Below, in pieces: positions 6,210 through 12,898 of a DNA stretch of 16,375 nucleotides; the first letter of the stretch is position 1, and each line of letters opens with the position of its first letter. The notes beneath the pieces are model-generated. The model saw only the letters and a list, made by a program, of their open reading frames with translations, ran no database searches and was not told the origin of the DNA. A program made the position numbers and the translations under genes. Source of the stretch: Clostridiaceae bacterium (GTDB lineage Bacteria > Bacillota > Clostridia > Saccharofermentanales > UBA5734). The stretch covers positions 1 through 16,375 of the forward strand of contig JAAYPL010000184.1 of the NCBI GenBank assembly GCA_012519875.1, given 5' to 3'.

Positions 6210-7202
6210 ATGTCAAGACCAGTAACATTATTTACCGGACAGTGGGCCGACCTGCCTTTTGAGGAAGTCTGTCGCCTGGCCAAGGAAATGGGATTCGACG
6301 GAGTGGAGATTGCCTGCTGGGGCGATCACATGGACGTCCGCAAGGCCGCAACAGACCCGGCTTATGTGGCCGACCGCAAACGGATCCTGGCCGAAAACGG
6401 TCTGATCTGTCAAGCGCTGGGTGCGCATCTCGCCGGCCAATGCGTCGGTGATCTTTGGGACAAGCGCCTGGATAATTTTGCGCCGGATGCCTACAAGGGC
6501 AAACCGGAGGAGATCCGTGCGTGGGCCATCGAGGAGATGAAGTTTGCCGCCAGGGCGGCTAAGGCCATGGGCTGCAGTGTTGTCACCGGTTTCATGGGTT
6601 CTCCGATTTGGAAGTTCTGGTATTCATTCCCTCAGACTCCCGAATCCATGATCGAGGAAGGCTATGATGAGATCGTTGAGCTCTGGACGCCGATTCTTGA
6701 TGAATTCGCCGCCTGCGGGGTTAAGTTTGCTCTCGAGGTTCATCCGACCGAGATTGCGTTTGACTTCTATACTTCGCAAAAACTGTTCCGTGAAAAATTC
6801 AAAGACAACAAAACCCTCGGCATCAACTTTGACCCCAGCCATCTGATCTGGCAGGGAATCGAGCCGCATCTTTTCATCCGTGAATTCGGCGATTTGATCT
6901 ATCACGTTCATATCAAAGACGCACTGGTCAATCTCCATGGCACAGAGGGTATCCTGGGTTCTTTCCTGACCTTCGGTGATGTACGCCGTGGATGGAACTT
7001 TGTGTCCCCCGGCCACGGTAGTGTTGACTTCGAACTGATCATCCGCGAGCTCAATGCCATCAACTACCAAGGTCCGCTGTCGGTCGAGTGGGAAGACAGT
7101 GCGATGGATCGTGTGTTCGGTGCCAGAGAGTCTTGTGAAATGGTCAAACGGATTGACTTTGACCCGTCCTCGGTTGCTTTTGACGACGCATTGAAAAAAT
7201 AA
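6210..7202 (+). CDS. Sugar phosphate isomerase/epimerase-like TIM-barrel protein
   Basis: A 330-residue cytoplasmic protein of the xylose-isomerase-like TIM-barrel superfamily (COG1082 type: sugar phosphate isomerases/epimerases, IolE, AP endonuclease-like). It starts at strand 1 with VTLFTGQWADLPFEEVCRLA, and GFDGVEIACWG (28-38) is the typical second strand. Metal-ligand candidates are Glu176 (FALEVHPTE), Asp208 and His211 (NFDPSHLIWQG), His232/His234 (YHVHIKD) and Glu293 (LSVEWED), the usual set for a divalent-metal isomerase. The ATG at 6210 follows AAGGAGAGG. It is co-transcribed with a VOC protein (16-nt gap) and divergent from an AraC-type regulator. Fold and chemistry class are clear; the substrate is not, and dehydratase or epimerase activity is equally possible. 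Confidence 0.85.
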   Translation: MSRPVTLFTGQWADLPFEEVCRLAKEMGFDGVEIACWGDHMDVRKAATDPAYVADRKRILAENGLICQALGAHLAGQCVGDLWDKRLDNFAPDAYKGKPEEIRAWAIEEMKFAARAAKAMGCSVVTGFMGSPIWKFWYSFPQTPESMIEEGYDEIVELWTPILDEFAACGVKFALEVHPTEIAFDFYTSQKLFREKFKDNKTLGINFDPSHLIWQGIEPHLFIREFGDLIYHVHIKDALVNLHGTEGILGSFLTFGDVRRGWNFVSPGHGSVDFELIIRELNAINYQGPLSVEWEDSAMDRVFGARESCEMVKRIDFDPSSVAFDDALKK

Positions 7203-7218
7203 GAGGAAGGGATAAAAT

Positions 7219-7704
7219 ATGGATACTCAATTTGCCAAACTTCTCCAAATCGGAATCATTGTCGAGGACGCTGAGGCTTCTGCCAAGCGTTTCGAAGAGG
7301 ATTACGGCATGGGTCCTTGGAATCTTGTAGATTTTGGCCCGAAACTTTTCCCCAAAATGCTGGTCAACGGTAAGCCCGGCATGATCGAAGGCAAATTTGC
7401 TTTCTGCAAGGCCTACGGCATTGAGATTGAGCTGATTCAGCCCATTAACGACAGTCCGTACAAAACCTGGCTGGAAGAGCACGGTCCCGGGATTCACCAC
7501 ATCGCCGTTATCACCCGCGATTCCTTCCACGATGTCATTGCCGAGCACGAGCAGAAAACCGGCAAAAAGCCGTGGCTGTGGTGCAAGGAGGACAACGGCA
7601 AGGAAAACGAAGGCATGGAATTTGCCTATCTCGACTTGGTAAAAGAACTGGGCATTTTTGTCGAGATCTACAACGAGGAGCGAGAAGGCGGTCTGCCGGC
7701 GTAA
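7219..7704 (+). CDS. VOC-superfamily protein (glyoxalase / methylmalonyl-CoA epimerase-like)
   Basis: A 161-residue protein with the paired beta-alpha-beta-beta-beta modules of the vicinal oxygen chelate fold. Module 1 starts LLQIGIIVEDAEASAKRFEE (8-27) and ends with the strand GIEIELIQP (67-75). Module 2 starts GIHHIAVITRD (91-101) and ends with LGIFVEIYNE (144-153). Likely metal ligands are Glu71 or Gln74, His94 and Glu149. The position usually held by the first histidine (H-x-G-I-x-V) is Gln10, which is unusual though not unheard of in the superfamily. It lies 16 nt after the isomerase gene with its own AGGAAGGG site and is the last gene before a hairpin terminator. It could be an epimerase, lyase or isomerase acting in the same pathway; the reaction cannot be named. 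Confidence 0.82.
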   Translation: MDTQFAKLLQIGIIVEDAEASAKRFEEDYGMGPWNLVDFGPKLFPKMLVNGKPGMIEGKFAFCKAYGIEIELIQPINDSPYKTWLEEHGPGIHHIAVITRDSFHDVIAEHEQKTGKKPWLWCKEDNGKENEGMEFAYLDLVKELGIFVEIYNEEREGGLPA

Positions 7705-7740
7705 GTTTGCGCCGACACACAAACCTTGTTAATTAAAAAT

Positions 7741-7778
7741 CGGGATCCAATTCAAAATGCAGAATTGGGTCCCGGTTT
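7741..7778. terminator. Bidirectional terminator between the VOC gene and potD
   Basis: CGGGATCCAATTC (7741-7753) pairs with GAATTGGGTCCCG (7762-7774) over 13 bp with one G-U pair and an 8-nt loop. On the plus strand it is followed by GTTTT. On the minus strand it is followed by ATTTTTAATT (7740 downwards), so it can stop both convergent transcripts, the VOC gene ending at 7704 and potD ending at 7797. Confidence 0.88.
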
Positions 7779-7796
7779 TGTTGTGCGCCTGTTTGT

Positions 7797-8942
7797 TTAA
7801 TTGGCCAGGATGGCCTGCCAGATCCGATCGTAGGTGGAATCGATCGCTTCGCTGGAATAGTAGATTTCCAGACTCTGCATGGTTTCGTCATCGGGATAGT
7901 AGCTGAGATTGTTGATTATTTCTGCGGGCAGGCCTTTCAGTGCTTCGGTATGAGGTGTCGAATAACCGACATAGACCGCATTGATCAGGGCGATTTCCGG
8001 TTCGTAGAGGAAGTTGATGAAATCATGCGCTCCATCCGGATTGGCGGCATTTTTGGGGACGCAGAGCATGTCAACGGATAAGTTGGAACCTTTAGGCAGA
8101 ACATATTGCAACTTATCCGGATCTTCCTCGGCTTCTTCGAGCCGGATCTGGCAGACAACATGGTCGCCGGACCAGACCACGCCGGCAAGCAGCTCGCCAC
8201 TGACATATTTATCCTTAAGCTCATCGATGCCGACCAGCGGACGGACATTTTTACGCTGATCGATAAGCAGGTTCTTTGCTTGATCCAATTCACCGCTGTC
8301 AAGGGTGTTCAAACTGTGGCCGTAATAATTCAGCGCAACACCGATTGACTCACGCATGCTGCTGTACATGCCGATTCGGCTGTCCATGGCCGAATCAAAA
8401 AGGATGTCCCAGGCCTCCGCCGGGTCGTTGGTATTGATGGGGGCGATTTCCTCCTGATTGTAAAGCAAGCCGACGGTGCAATACATATAGGGGACAGCGT
8501 AGCTGGAAACCTTGTCGCTTAAAGCCTGATCGGAATCGTAGGTCAGGTTTTCCAAGCGGCTGTCCAGATATTTTTTGACATTGGGCAGCCGTGATTGATC
8601 CAATTCAAGCAGGCGGCCTTCCTTGATCAGCCGAACCACCATATAATCCGACGGCACCAAGATGTCGTAGCTTTCCGTGTCCAATTTGGCATACATTTTT
8701 TCATTATCATCATAGGTCTGGTAATTGACCTTGTACTGCGGGTATGCCGCCTCGAATTCAGCGATGACATCCTTGATCTCATATTCCCGGCCGCGCCAGC
8801 TAATGGTGTCGCTTTCCCGACTGATGTATTCTCCCCAATTGTAAACGGTCAGGATGGTTTTCTCGTCGCCGGACCGGCACCCGGAAAGGGTGGCGGAAAC
8901 GACAACCGCCAGAAGCAACAGAATCAGGACAACTTTTTTCAT
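7797..8942 (-). CDS. potD: Spermidine/putrescine ABC transporter, substrate-binding lipoprotein
   Basis: A 381-residue PotD-like binding protein. The N-terminus is a lipoprotein signal peptide: basic MKK, a hydrophobic stretch (4-17) and the lipobox LSGC with the lipidated Cys22. The mature part starts with TILTVYNWGEYIS, a hallmark of the PotD/PotF group, and continues with DILVPSDYMVVRLIKEG (about 135-151), where the family binds the polyamine. WSGDHVVCQIRLEEA and VPKNAANPDGAHDFINFLYEPE are further family stretches. The protein would capture polyamine outside the membrane and deliver it to PotBC. Its ATG overlaps the potC stop (ATGA) and has AAGGAG upstream. Last gene of potABCD. Putrescine versus spermidine preference cannot be decided here. 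Confidence 0.9.
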   Translation of the reverse strand: MKKVVLILLLLAVVVSATLSGCRSGDEKTILTVYNWGEYISRESDTISWRGREYEIKDVIAEFEAAYPQYKVNYQTYDDNEKMYAKLDTESYDILVPSDYMVVRLIKEGRLLELDQSRLPNVKKYLDSRLENLTYDSDQALSDKVSSYAVPYMYCTVGLLYNQEEIAPINTNDPAEAWDILFDSAMDSRIGMYSSMRESIGVALNYYGHSLNTLDSGELDQAKNLLIDQRKNVRPLVGIDELKDKYVSGELLAGVVWSGDHVVCQIRLEEAEEDPDKLQYVLPKGSNLSVDMLCVPKNAANPDGAHDFINFLYEPEIALINAVYVGYSTPHTEALKGLPAEIINNLSYYPDDETMQSLEIYYSSEAIDSTYDRIWQAILAN

Positions 8943-9742
8943 TTACTTAAATCTCCTTGGTTTTGTTTATCCCGCAGATCGCGGGTCGTGCGAATGTTGA
9001 CAAGCAATAAAAGGACGAGAACCGTGAGGAACATCAAGGTGGACAAAGCGTTGATCTGCGGATTAACACTTTTTCGCGCCATGGAATAAATGGTAATGGC
9101 CAAGGTGGAAACCTGGTTGCCGGCCGTAAAATAACTGATGACAAAATCGTCGATCGACAGGGTGAAGGTCAAAATCAGCGCTGTCACAATTCCGGGCATG
9201 ATCTCGGGCAGAATTACCCGGATAATGGCCTGGCGCGGCTTGCAGCCAAGATCCAGCGCGGCTTCGAAAAGATTGCGGTCAAGCTGTCGGAGCTTGGGGG
9301 AAATGGACAGAATGGCGTAAGGGATGTTAAAAGCAATATGCGCCAGAAGCAAGGTGGCAAAGCCTGTTTTCAGGCCGATAAAGTAAAAGAGCAGCATCAG
9401 CGAGACGCCGGTAACCAGGTCGGGAGTAATGTTGGGGATGTAGGTTACATTCATGATCAGATTGCGTAGCCGCCGGTTTAAAGCGTTGAGCCCGATGCAG
9501 GTGACCGTGGCGATCACGGTCGAGATCAAGGCGGACACCACGGCGATAATCAGGGTCACCTGCAAAGCTCGCAGAATGTCACTATTTTGGAATAATTTTC
9601 GATACCATTCGAGGGTGAAGCCACCCCAGACCGCCCGTGAACGGGCTTTGTTAAAGGAAAAGACAATCAGCACCGCTACCGGCGCATATAAAAAGAGAAA
9701 AATCAGGATCATGTAGATGTTTTTGCTGAGCCGTGCGATCAT
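8939..9742 (-). CDS. potC: Spermidine/putrescine ABC transporter, permease PotC
   Basis: A 267-residue inner-membrane permease of the binding-protein-dependent (MetI-like) family. About six hydrophobic segments are visible, for example 10-30, 61-85, 108-124, 131-148, 184-205 and 234-251. The EAA loop that docks on the ATPase is EAALDLGCKPRQAIIRVILP (160-179). The N-terminal NKARSRAVWGGFTLEWYRKLF and the C-terminal half (TLSIDDFVISYFTAGN) are characteristic of PotC. Its ATG overlaps the potB stop by four bases and is preceded by AAGGAGGG. It pairs with PotB to form the transmembrane channel. Confidence 0.92.
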   Translation of the reverse strand: MIARLSKNIYMILIFLFLYAPVAVLIVFSFNKARSRAVWGGFTLEWYRKLFQNSDILRALQVTLIIAVVSALISTVIATVTCIGLNALNRRLRNLIMNVTYIPNITPDLVTGVSLMLLFYFIGLKTGFATLLLAHIAFNIPYAILSISPKLRQLDRNLFEAALDLGCKPRQAIIRVILPEIMPGIVTALILTFTLSIDDFVISYFTAGNQVSTLAITIYSMARKSVNPQINALSTLMFLTVLVLLLLVNIRTTRDLRDKQNQGDLSK

Positions 9743-10644
9743 GCCAACAACCCTCCTTCGCTGCTTTCCTGCTCATACTTGGTCAATATTCTCATGCTGG
9801 CCAAGACGAATATCATCAACAGGATGGACAGGGCCGAACCGGTCGTCATGTCCCGTGAAACCATGAACTGGCGTTCAATGGCGTTGCCGATCAGCAGGTA
9901 ACGCCCGCCGCCCAGCAGGTCGGGAATCAAAAATGTGGTCATGGCCGGCATAAAGACCATGTTGATGCCGGACAGGATGCCGGGGAGACTGAGAGGAAAG
10001 GTCACACGGAGGAAGGTCCGCGTGCTGTCCGCGCCCAGATCTTCAGCCGCTTCGATCAGGCTGGGGCTGATCTTGACCAGAACCGAGTGAATCGGCAGAA
10101 CCATAAAGGGCAGATAGTTGTACACCATGCCCAATCCGATGCCAAAGTCATTGTAAATGAACTGAAAAGGCCCGATGCCCAGATAACCGAGCACGGTGTT
10201 GACAATGCCCATCGGCTCCAGCAGCGCCAGCCAGGCATAGGTTCGCAGCAAAGCATTCATCCACATCGGCATAATGAAGAGAAAAAGCCAGAAATTGCTT
10301 TGGCCGCGCCGCTTGCGCGAATGTTGCGCCAGGATGTAGGCGGCCGGATACCCGACTAAAAGACAAACAACCGTGCTGATCAAGGCGATTTCCAATGATT
10401 TGGCAAATACGTTGATATAAATCGGCACCTGCAGATTGAAACCAAAAAGGTCAGCCAGGCCAAACAGGTTGAAGGCGACGGTATTATCGGTGGCAAAAAC
10501 GTTGCGCAAGCCCTGCAATGTAAAAAACAACCGGCCATCCGCATCATAGGCGGTCAAGGCATAAAAGGCAACCAGCATCAAAGGCGCCACGGTAAAGACA
10601 GCCATCCACAAAACATATGGATAGGCCAACCGACGCATCTTCAT
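9739..10644 (-). CDS. potB: Spermidine/putrescine ABC transporter, permease PotB
   Basis: A 301-residue permease, partner of PotC. Hydrophobic segments include 9-30, 83-106, 118-142, 168-190, 220-240 and 268-285. The EAA loop is EAAEDLGADSTRTFLRVTFP (198-217), and MWMNALLRTYAW (127-138) is a PotB-type stretch. The start codon overlaps the potA stop (TAATG, one base). Its GGAGG site (10659-10655) lies inside the last codons of potA, so translation is likely coupled. A second in-frame ATG two codons later is too far from that site. Confidence 0.92.
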   Translation of the reverse strand: MKMRRLAYPYVLWMAVFTVAPLMLVAFYALTAYDADGRLFFTLQGLRNVFATDNTVAFNLFGLADLFGFNLQVPIYINVFAKSLEIALISTVVCLLVGYPAAYILAQHSRKRRGQSNFWLFLFIMPMWMNALLRTYAWLALLEPMGIVNTVLGYLGIGPFQFIYNDFGIGLGMVYNYLPFMVLPIHSVLVKISPSLIEAAEDLGADSTRTFLRVTFPLSLPGILSGINMVFMPAMTTFLIPDLLGGGRYLLIGNAIERQFMVSRDMTTGSALSILLMIFVLASMRILTKYEQESSEGGLLA

Positions 10645-11843
10645 TACCAGTCGTCCTCCGGAGATTGCTCGGGGAACTTGGCATCCCCGTCCGGAACCGT
10701 GGGCTGCCGGTCCGGCGAATGCTCGGATTTTTTCATGATATGAATTTCATCCGGATCGAAAGCCAAGCCGACATGGCTGCCTTCATTTGCCTTCTCGGTA
10801 CTCTGAACCAGCCATTCATGTTGGTCGGTTTCAATCAACATTTCGTAATGAACGCCCTTGAAAACCACCGAGCTGACCACACCGGAAATACTGTTTTCGG
10901 TCGGAGCTTCCAGTCGGACGTCCTCAGGGCGAATGACCACATCGACATCATCGGAACCGGGCCGGGGATCGACGCAGACAAAGGAATGTCCGGCGATTTC
11001 AACTTCGAAATCGCGTGTCATGCGACCGGGCAGAATATTGCTTTCGCCGATGAAATCAGCAACAAAGGCATTTTCCGGCTCATTATAAATATCCGTCGGC
11101 CGGCCGATCTGCTGAATGACCCCTTCCTTCATCACGATAATGGTATCAGACATGGTCAGGGCCTCTTCCTGGTCATGGGTGACATAGACAAAGGTGATGC
11201 CCAGGCTGCGCTGCATATTCTTCAATTCGATCTGCATTTCCTTGCGCATCTTCAAATCCAAGGCTCCCAGGGGTTCATCGAGCAGGAGAATCTGCGGTTT
11301 CAGGACAAGAGCGCGAGCAATGGCCACGCGCTGCATCTGGCCGCCTGACAATTGGTCGACCCAGCGTTTGCCATAACCTTCCAGATTGACCTGCCGCAGA
11401 GCCTGCTCGACACGCGTGCGAATTTCGGCCCTGGACAATTTGCGCTGGATGCTTAAGCCGAAAGCCACGTTGTCATAGACATTCAGGTGGGGGAACAGGG
11501 CGTAACGCTGGAATACCGTGTTGAGCTTGCGTTGGTGCGGCGGGGTGTTGAGAATTGTTTTACCCTCAAAGAAGACATCGCCGGAATCAGGTTGCTCAAA
11601 ACCGGCCAGAATACGCAAAGTGGTTGATTTTCCGCAGCCGCTGGGACCAAGCAGCGTGATAAATTCGTTGTTGCGGATATAAAAGGTAATATCCTTGAGG
11701 ACGTGTGCCTCACCAAAATACTTGTTGACGCCGATAACCTCAATAATATGGGAGGGACCGGTCTGGTTGCCAAGGCGGTTCGGGCTCGTCGCGCTTGGCA
11801 CATCTACTGATTTTCGCTTGTTTTTCCCGAAATAATTCTTCAT
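10644..11843 (-). CDS. potA: Spermidine/putrescine ABC transporter, ATP-binding protein
   Basis: A 399-residue ABC ATPase with all nucleotide-binding motifs: Walker A GPSGCGKST (66-74), Q-loop FQRYALFPHL (111-120), signature LSGGQMQR (165-172), Walker B ILLLDEP (185-191) and the switch histidine His223 (VTHDQEEA). After residue ~240 comes a TOBE-type regulatory domain (FIGESNILPG, VVIRPEDVRL) and then a charged, proline-containing tail (about 372-399) beyond the usual PotA end. The frame extends to an ATG at 11888, but that ATG lies within the promoter's -10 region and has no ribosome binding site. The ATG at 11843 has AAGGGAG 8 nt upstream and is the start. First gene of potABCD; powers polyamine import from the cytoplasmic face. 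Confidence 0.94.
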   Translation of the reverse strand: MKNYFGKNKRKSVDVPSATSPNRLGNQTGPSHIIEVIGVNKYFGEAHVLKDITFYIRNNEFITLLGPSGCGKSTTLRILAGFEQPDSGDVFFEGKTILNTPPHQRKLNTVFQRYALFPHLNVYDNVAFGLSIQRKLSRAEIRTRVEQALRQVNLEGYGKRWVDQLSGGQMQRVAIARALVLKPQILLLDEPLGALDLKMRKEMQIELKNMQRSLGITFVYVTHDQEEALTMSDTIIVMKEGVIQQIGRPTDIYNEPENAFVADFIGESNILPGRMTRDFEVEIAGHSFVCVDPRPGSDDVDVVIRPEDVRLEAPTENSISGVVSSVVFKGVHYEMLIETDQHEWLVQSTEKANEGSHVGLAFDPDEIHIMKKSEHSPDRQPTVPDGDAKFPEQSPEDDW

Positions 11844-11886
11844 TCCCAGCTCCCTTGCAAAATATTGCCAAAAAGCGCGTAAGGAC

Positions 11887-11915
11887 ATTATACTAACGCC
11901 CGGAATTTATGTAAA
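11887..11915 (-). promoter_or_regulatory. Promoter of the potABCD operon
   Basis: On the minus strand TTTACA (11915-11910) and TATAAT (11892-11887) are separated by exactly 17 bp, close to the housekeeping-sigma optimum. Transcription should start near 11880, leaving a short leader of about 37 nt before the potA ATG at 11843. This excludes the upstream ATG at 11888 as a start codon for this transcript. Confidence 0.85.
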
Positions 11916-11937
11916 CATCATTTGCCGGTAAGCCCCG

Positions 11938-11966
11938 TTGATTTTTTCAGCCCGAAGGCTTATGAT
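11938..11966 (+). promoter_or_regulatory. Promoter of proB
   Basis: TTGATT (11938-11943) and TATGAT (11961-11966) stand 17 bp apart on the plus strand. Transcription would start around 11973, about 29 nt before the ATG at 12002. Its -35 lies 22 bp from the -35 of the divergent potA promoter, so the two polymerases would bind back to back. Confidence 0.7.
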
Positions 11967-12001
11967 TCCTTTTGAATGACCGTTGCAGTGGAGGAGACCA
12001 C

Positions 12002-12853
12002 ATGGCCAATGACCGAATAGAAAAGCAGGGCAGCAGCCCGATTCGCGGTAAAATCACCAAATCCCGCCGGGTTGTGATCAAGGTCGGTACATCGACAATC
12101 ACCTATGAGAACGGTCGCTTTAACCTGATCAATATGGAGCACCTTTGCCGCTCCATTGCCAACCAAATGAATCAAGGCCGCGAAATCATCCTGGTTTCCT
12201 CAGGGGCGATCGGTGTCGGTGTCGGGCGCCTGCGCTTGGCGAAAAAACCCAAAACCATCCGGGAAAAACAAGCCGTGGCTGCGGTCGGCCAGTGTGAATT
12301 GATGAGCATGTACAGTCGGCTGATGGCGGAACACAATTATACCGTGGCTCAGATTCTTTTGACCAGAGATGACATTGATGAGAAAATAACCCGTCAGAAT
12401 ATCTGCAATACCTTTGAAGCTCTCATTGAAAAAGAAATCATCCCGATAGTCAATGAAAATGATACCGTTTCGACGCGGGAAATCTATCACAACGGCACCT
12501 TCGGCGACAACGACACCCTGTCGGCCATTGTGGCCGCCTTGATTAATGCCGACTTGCTTATTATCTTGTCAGATATTGATGGCCTTTACACCCGTGATCC
12601 CAGAACCAGCACCGATGCCCGCCTGATCACGACGGTCGACCGGATCGATCGGACCATTGTGGACAGTGCCGGCGGGGAGGGCAGCCTGAGGGGCACCGGC
12701 GGGATGCGCAGCAAAATTTCCGCTGCCCGTATTGCTGTTGATTCCGGCTTGGAAACGGTCATTGCCAATGGATCTATTCCGCAGATCATAGACGATATCC
12801 TTGACGGACAAGAAAAAGGCACCTACTTTCGGGTGCCTGAAAAGGATCGATAA
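12002..12853 (+). CDS. proB: Glutamate 5-kinase, catalytic domain only
   Basis: A 283-residue amino-acid-kinase-family protein that would phosphorylate L-glutamate to gamma-glutamyl phosphate, the first step of proline synthesis. Motifs: VVIKVGTSTI (24-33) for phosphate binding, LVSSGAIGVGVGRL (64-77), IPIVNENDTV (147-156) for glutamate, FGDNDTLSAIVA (167-178), LLIILSDIDGLYTRDP (185-200) and GTGGMRSKISAA (231-242). Most bacterial enzymes of ~370 residues add a C-terminal PUA domain; here the protein ends soon after the kinase domain, as in the known shorter forms. ATG 12002 is chosen because GGAGGAG (11990-11996) lies just upstream, while the earlier ATG at 11972 falls at the predicted transcription start. 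proA is not adjacent; the usual proB-proA pair is split or lost. Confidence 0.9.
   Translation: MANDRIEKQGSSPIRGKITKSRRVVIKVGTSTITYENGRFNLINMEHLCRSIANQMNQGREIILVSSGAIGVGVGRLRLAKKPKTIREKQAVAAVGQCELMSMYSRLMAEHNYTVAQILLTRDDIDEKITRQNICNTFEALIEKEIIPIVNENDTVSTREIYHNGTFGDNDTLSAIVAALINADLLIILSDIDGLYTRDPRTSTDARLITTVDRIDRTIVDSAGGEGSLRGTGGMRSKISAARIAVDSGLETVIANGSIPQIIDDILDGQEKGTYFRVPEKDR
12813..12838 (-). terminator. Terminator of the M23-PBP transcript, inside the 3' end of proB
   Basis: Read on the minus strand, AGGCACC (12838-12832) and GGTGCCT (12823-12817) form a 7-bp GC-rich stem with an 8-nt loop, followed directly by TTTTT (12817-12813, sharing the last stem base). It lies about 60 nt past the PBP stop codon and within the last codons of convergent proB. 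On the plus strand no T-run follows, so it would not terminate proB. Confidence 0.75.
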
Positions 12854-12898
12854 AGCAATCCGGTTCAATTTCCATGACCATGCCGGCCGGCAATTCAT

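Noticed and set aside
11844..11888. Longer PotA N-terminus from the ATG at 11888
   Set aside because: That ATG lies within the -10 region and so outside the predicted transcript; the ATG at 11843 has a strong AAGGGAG.
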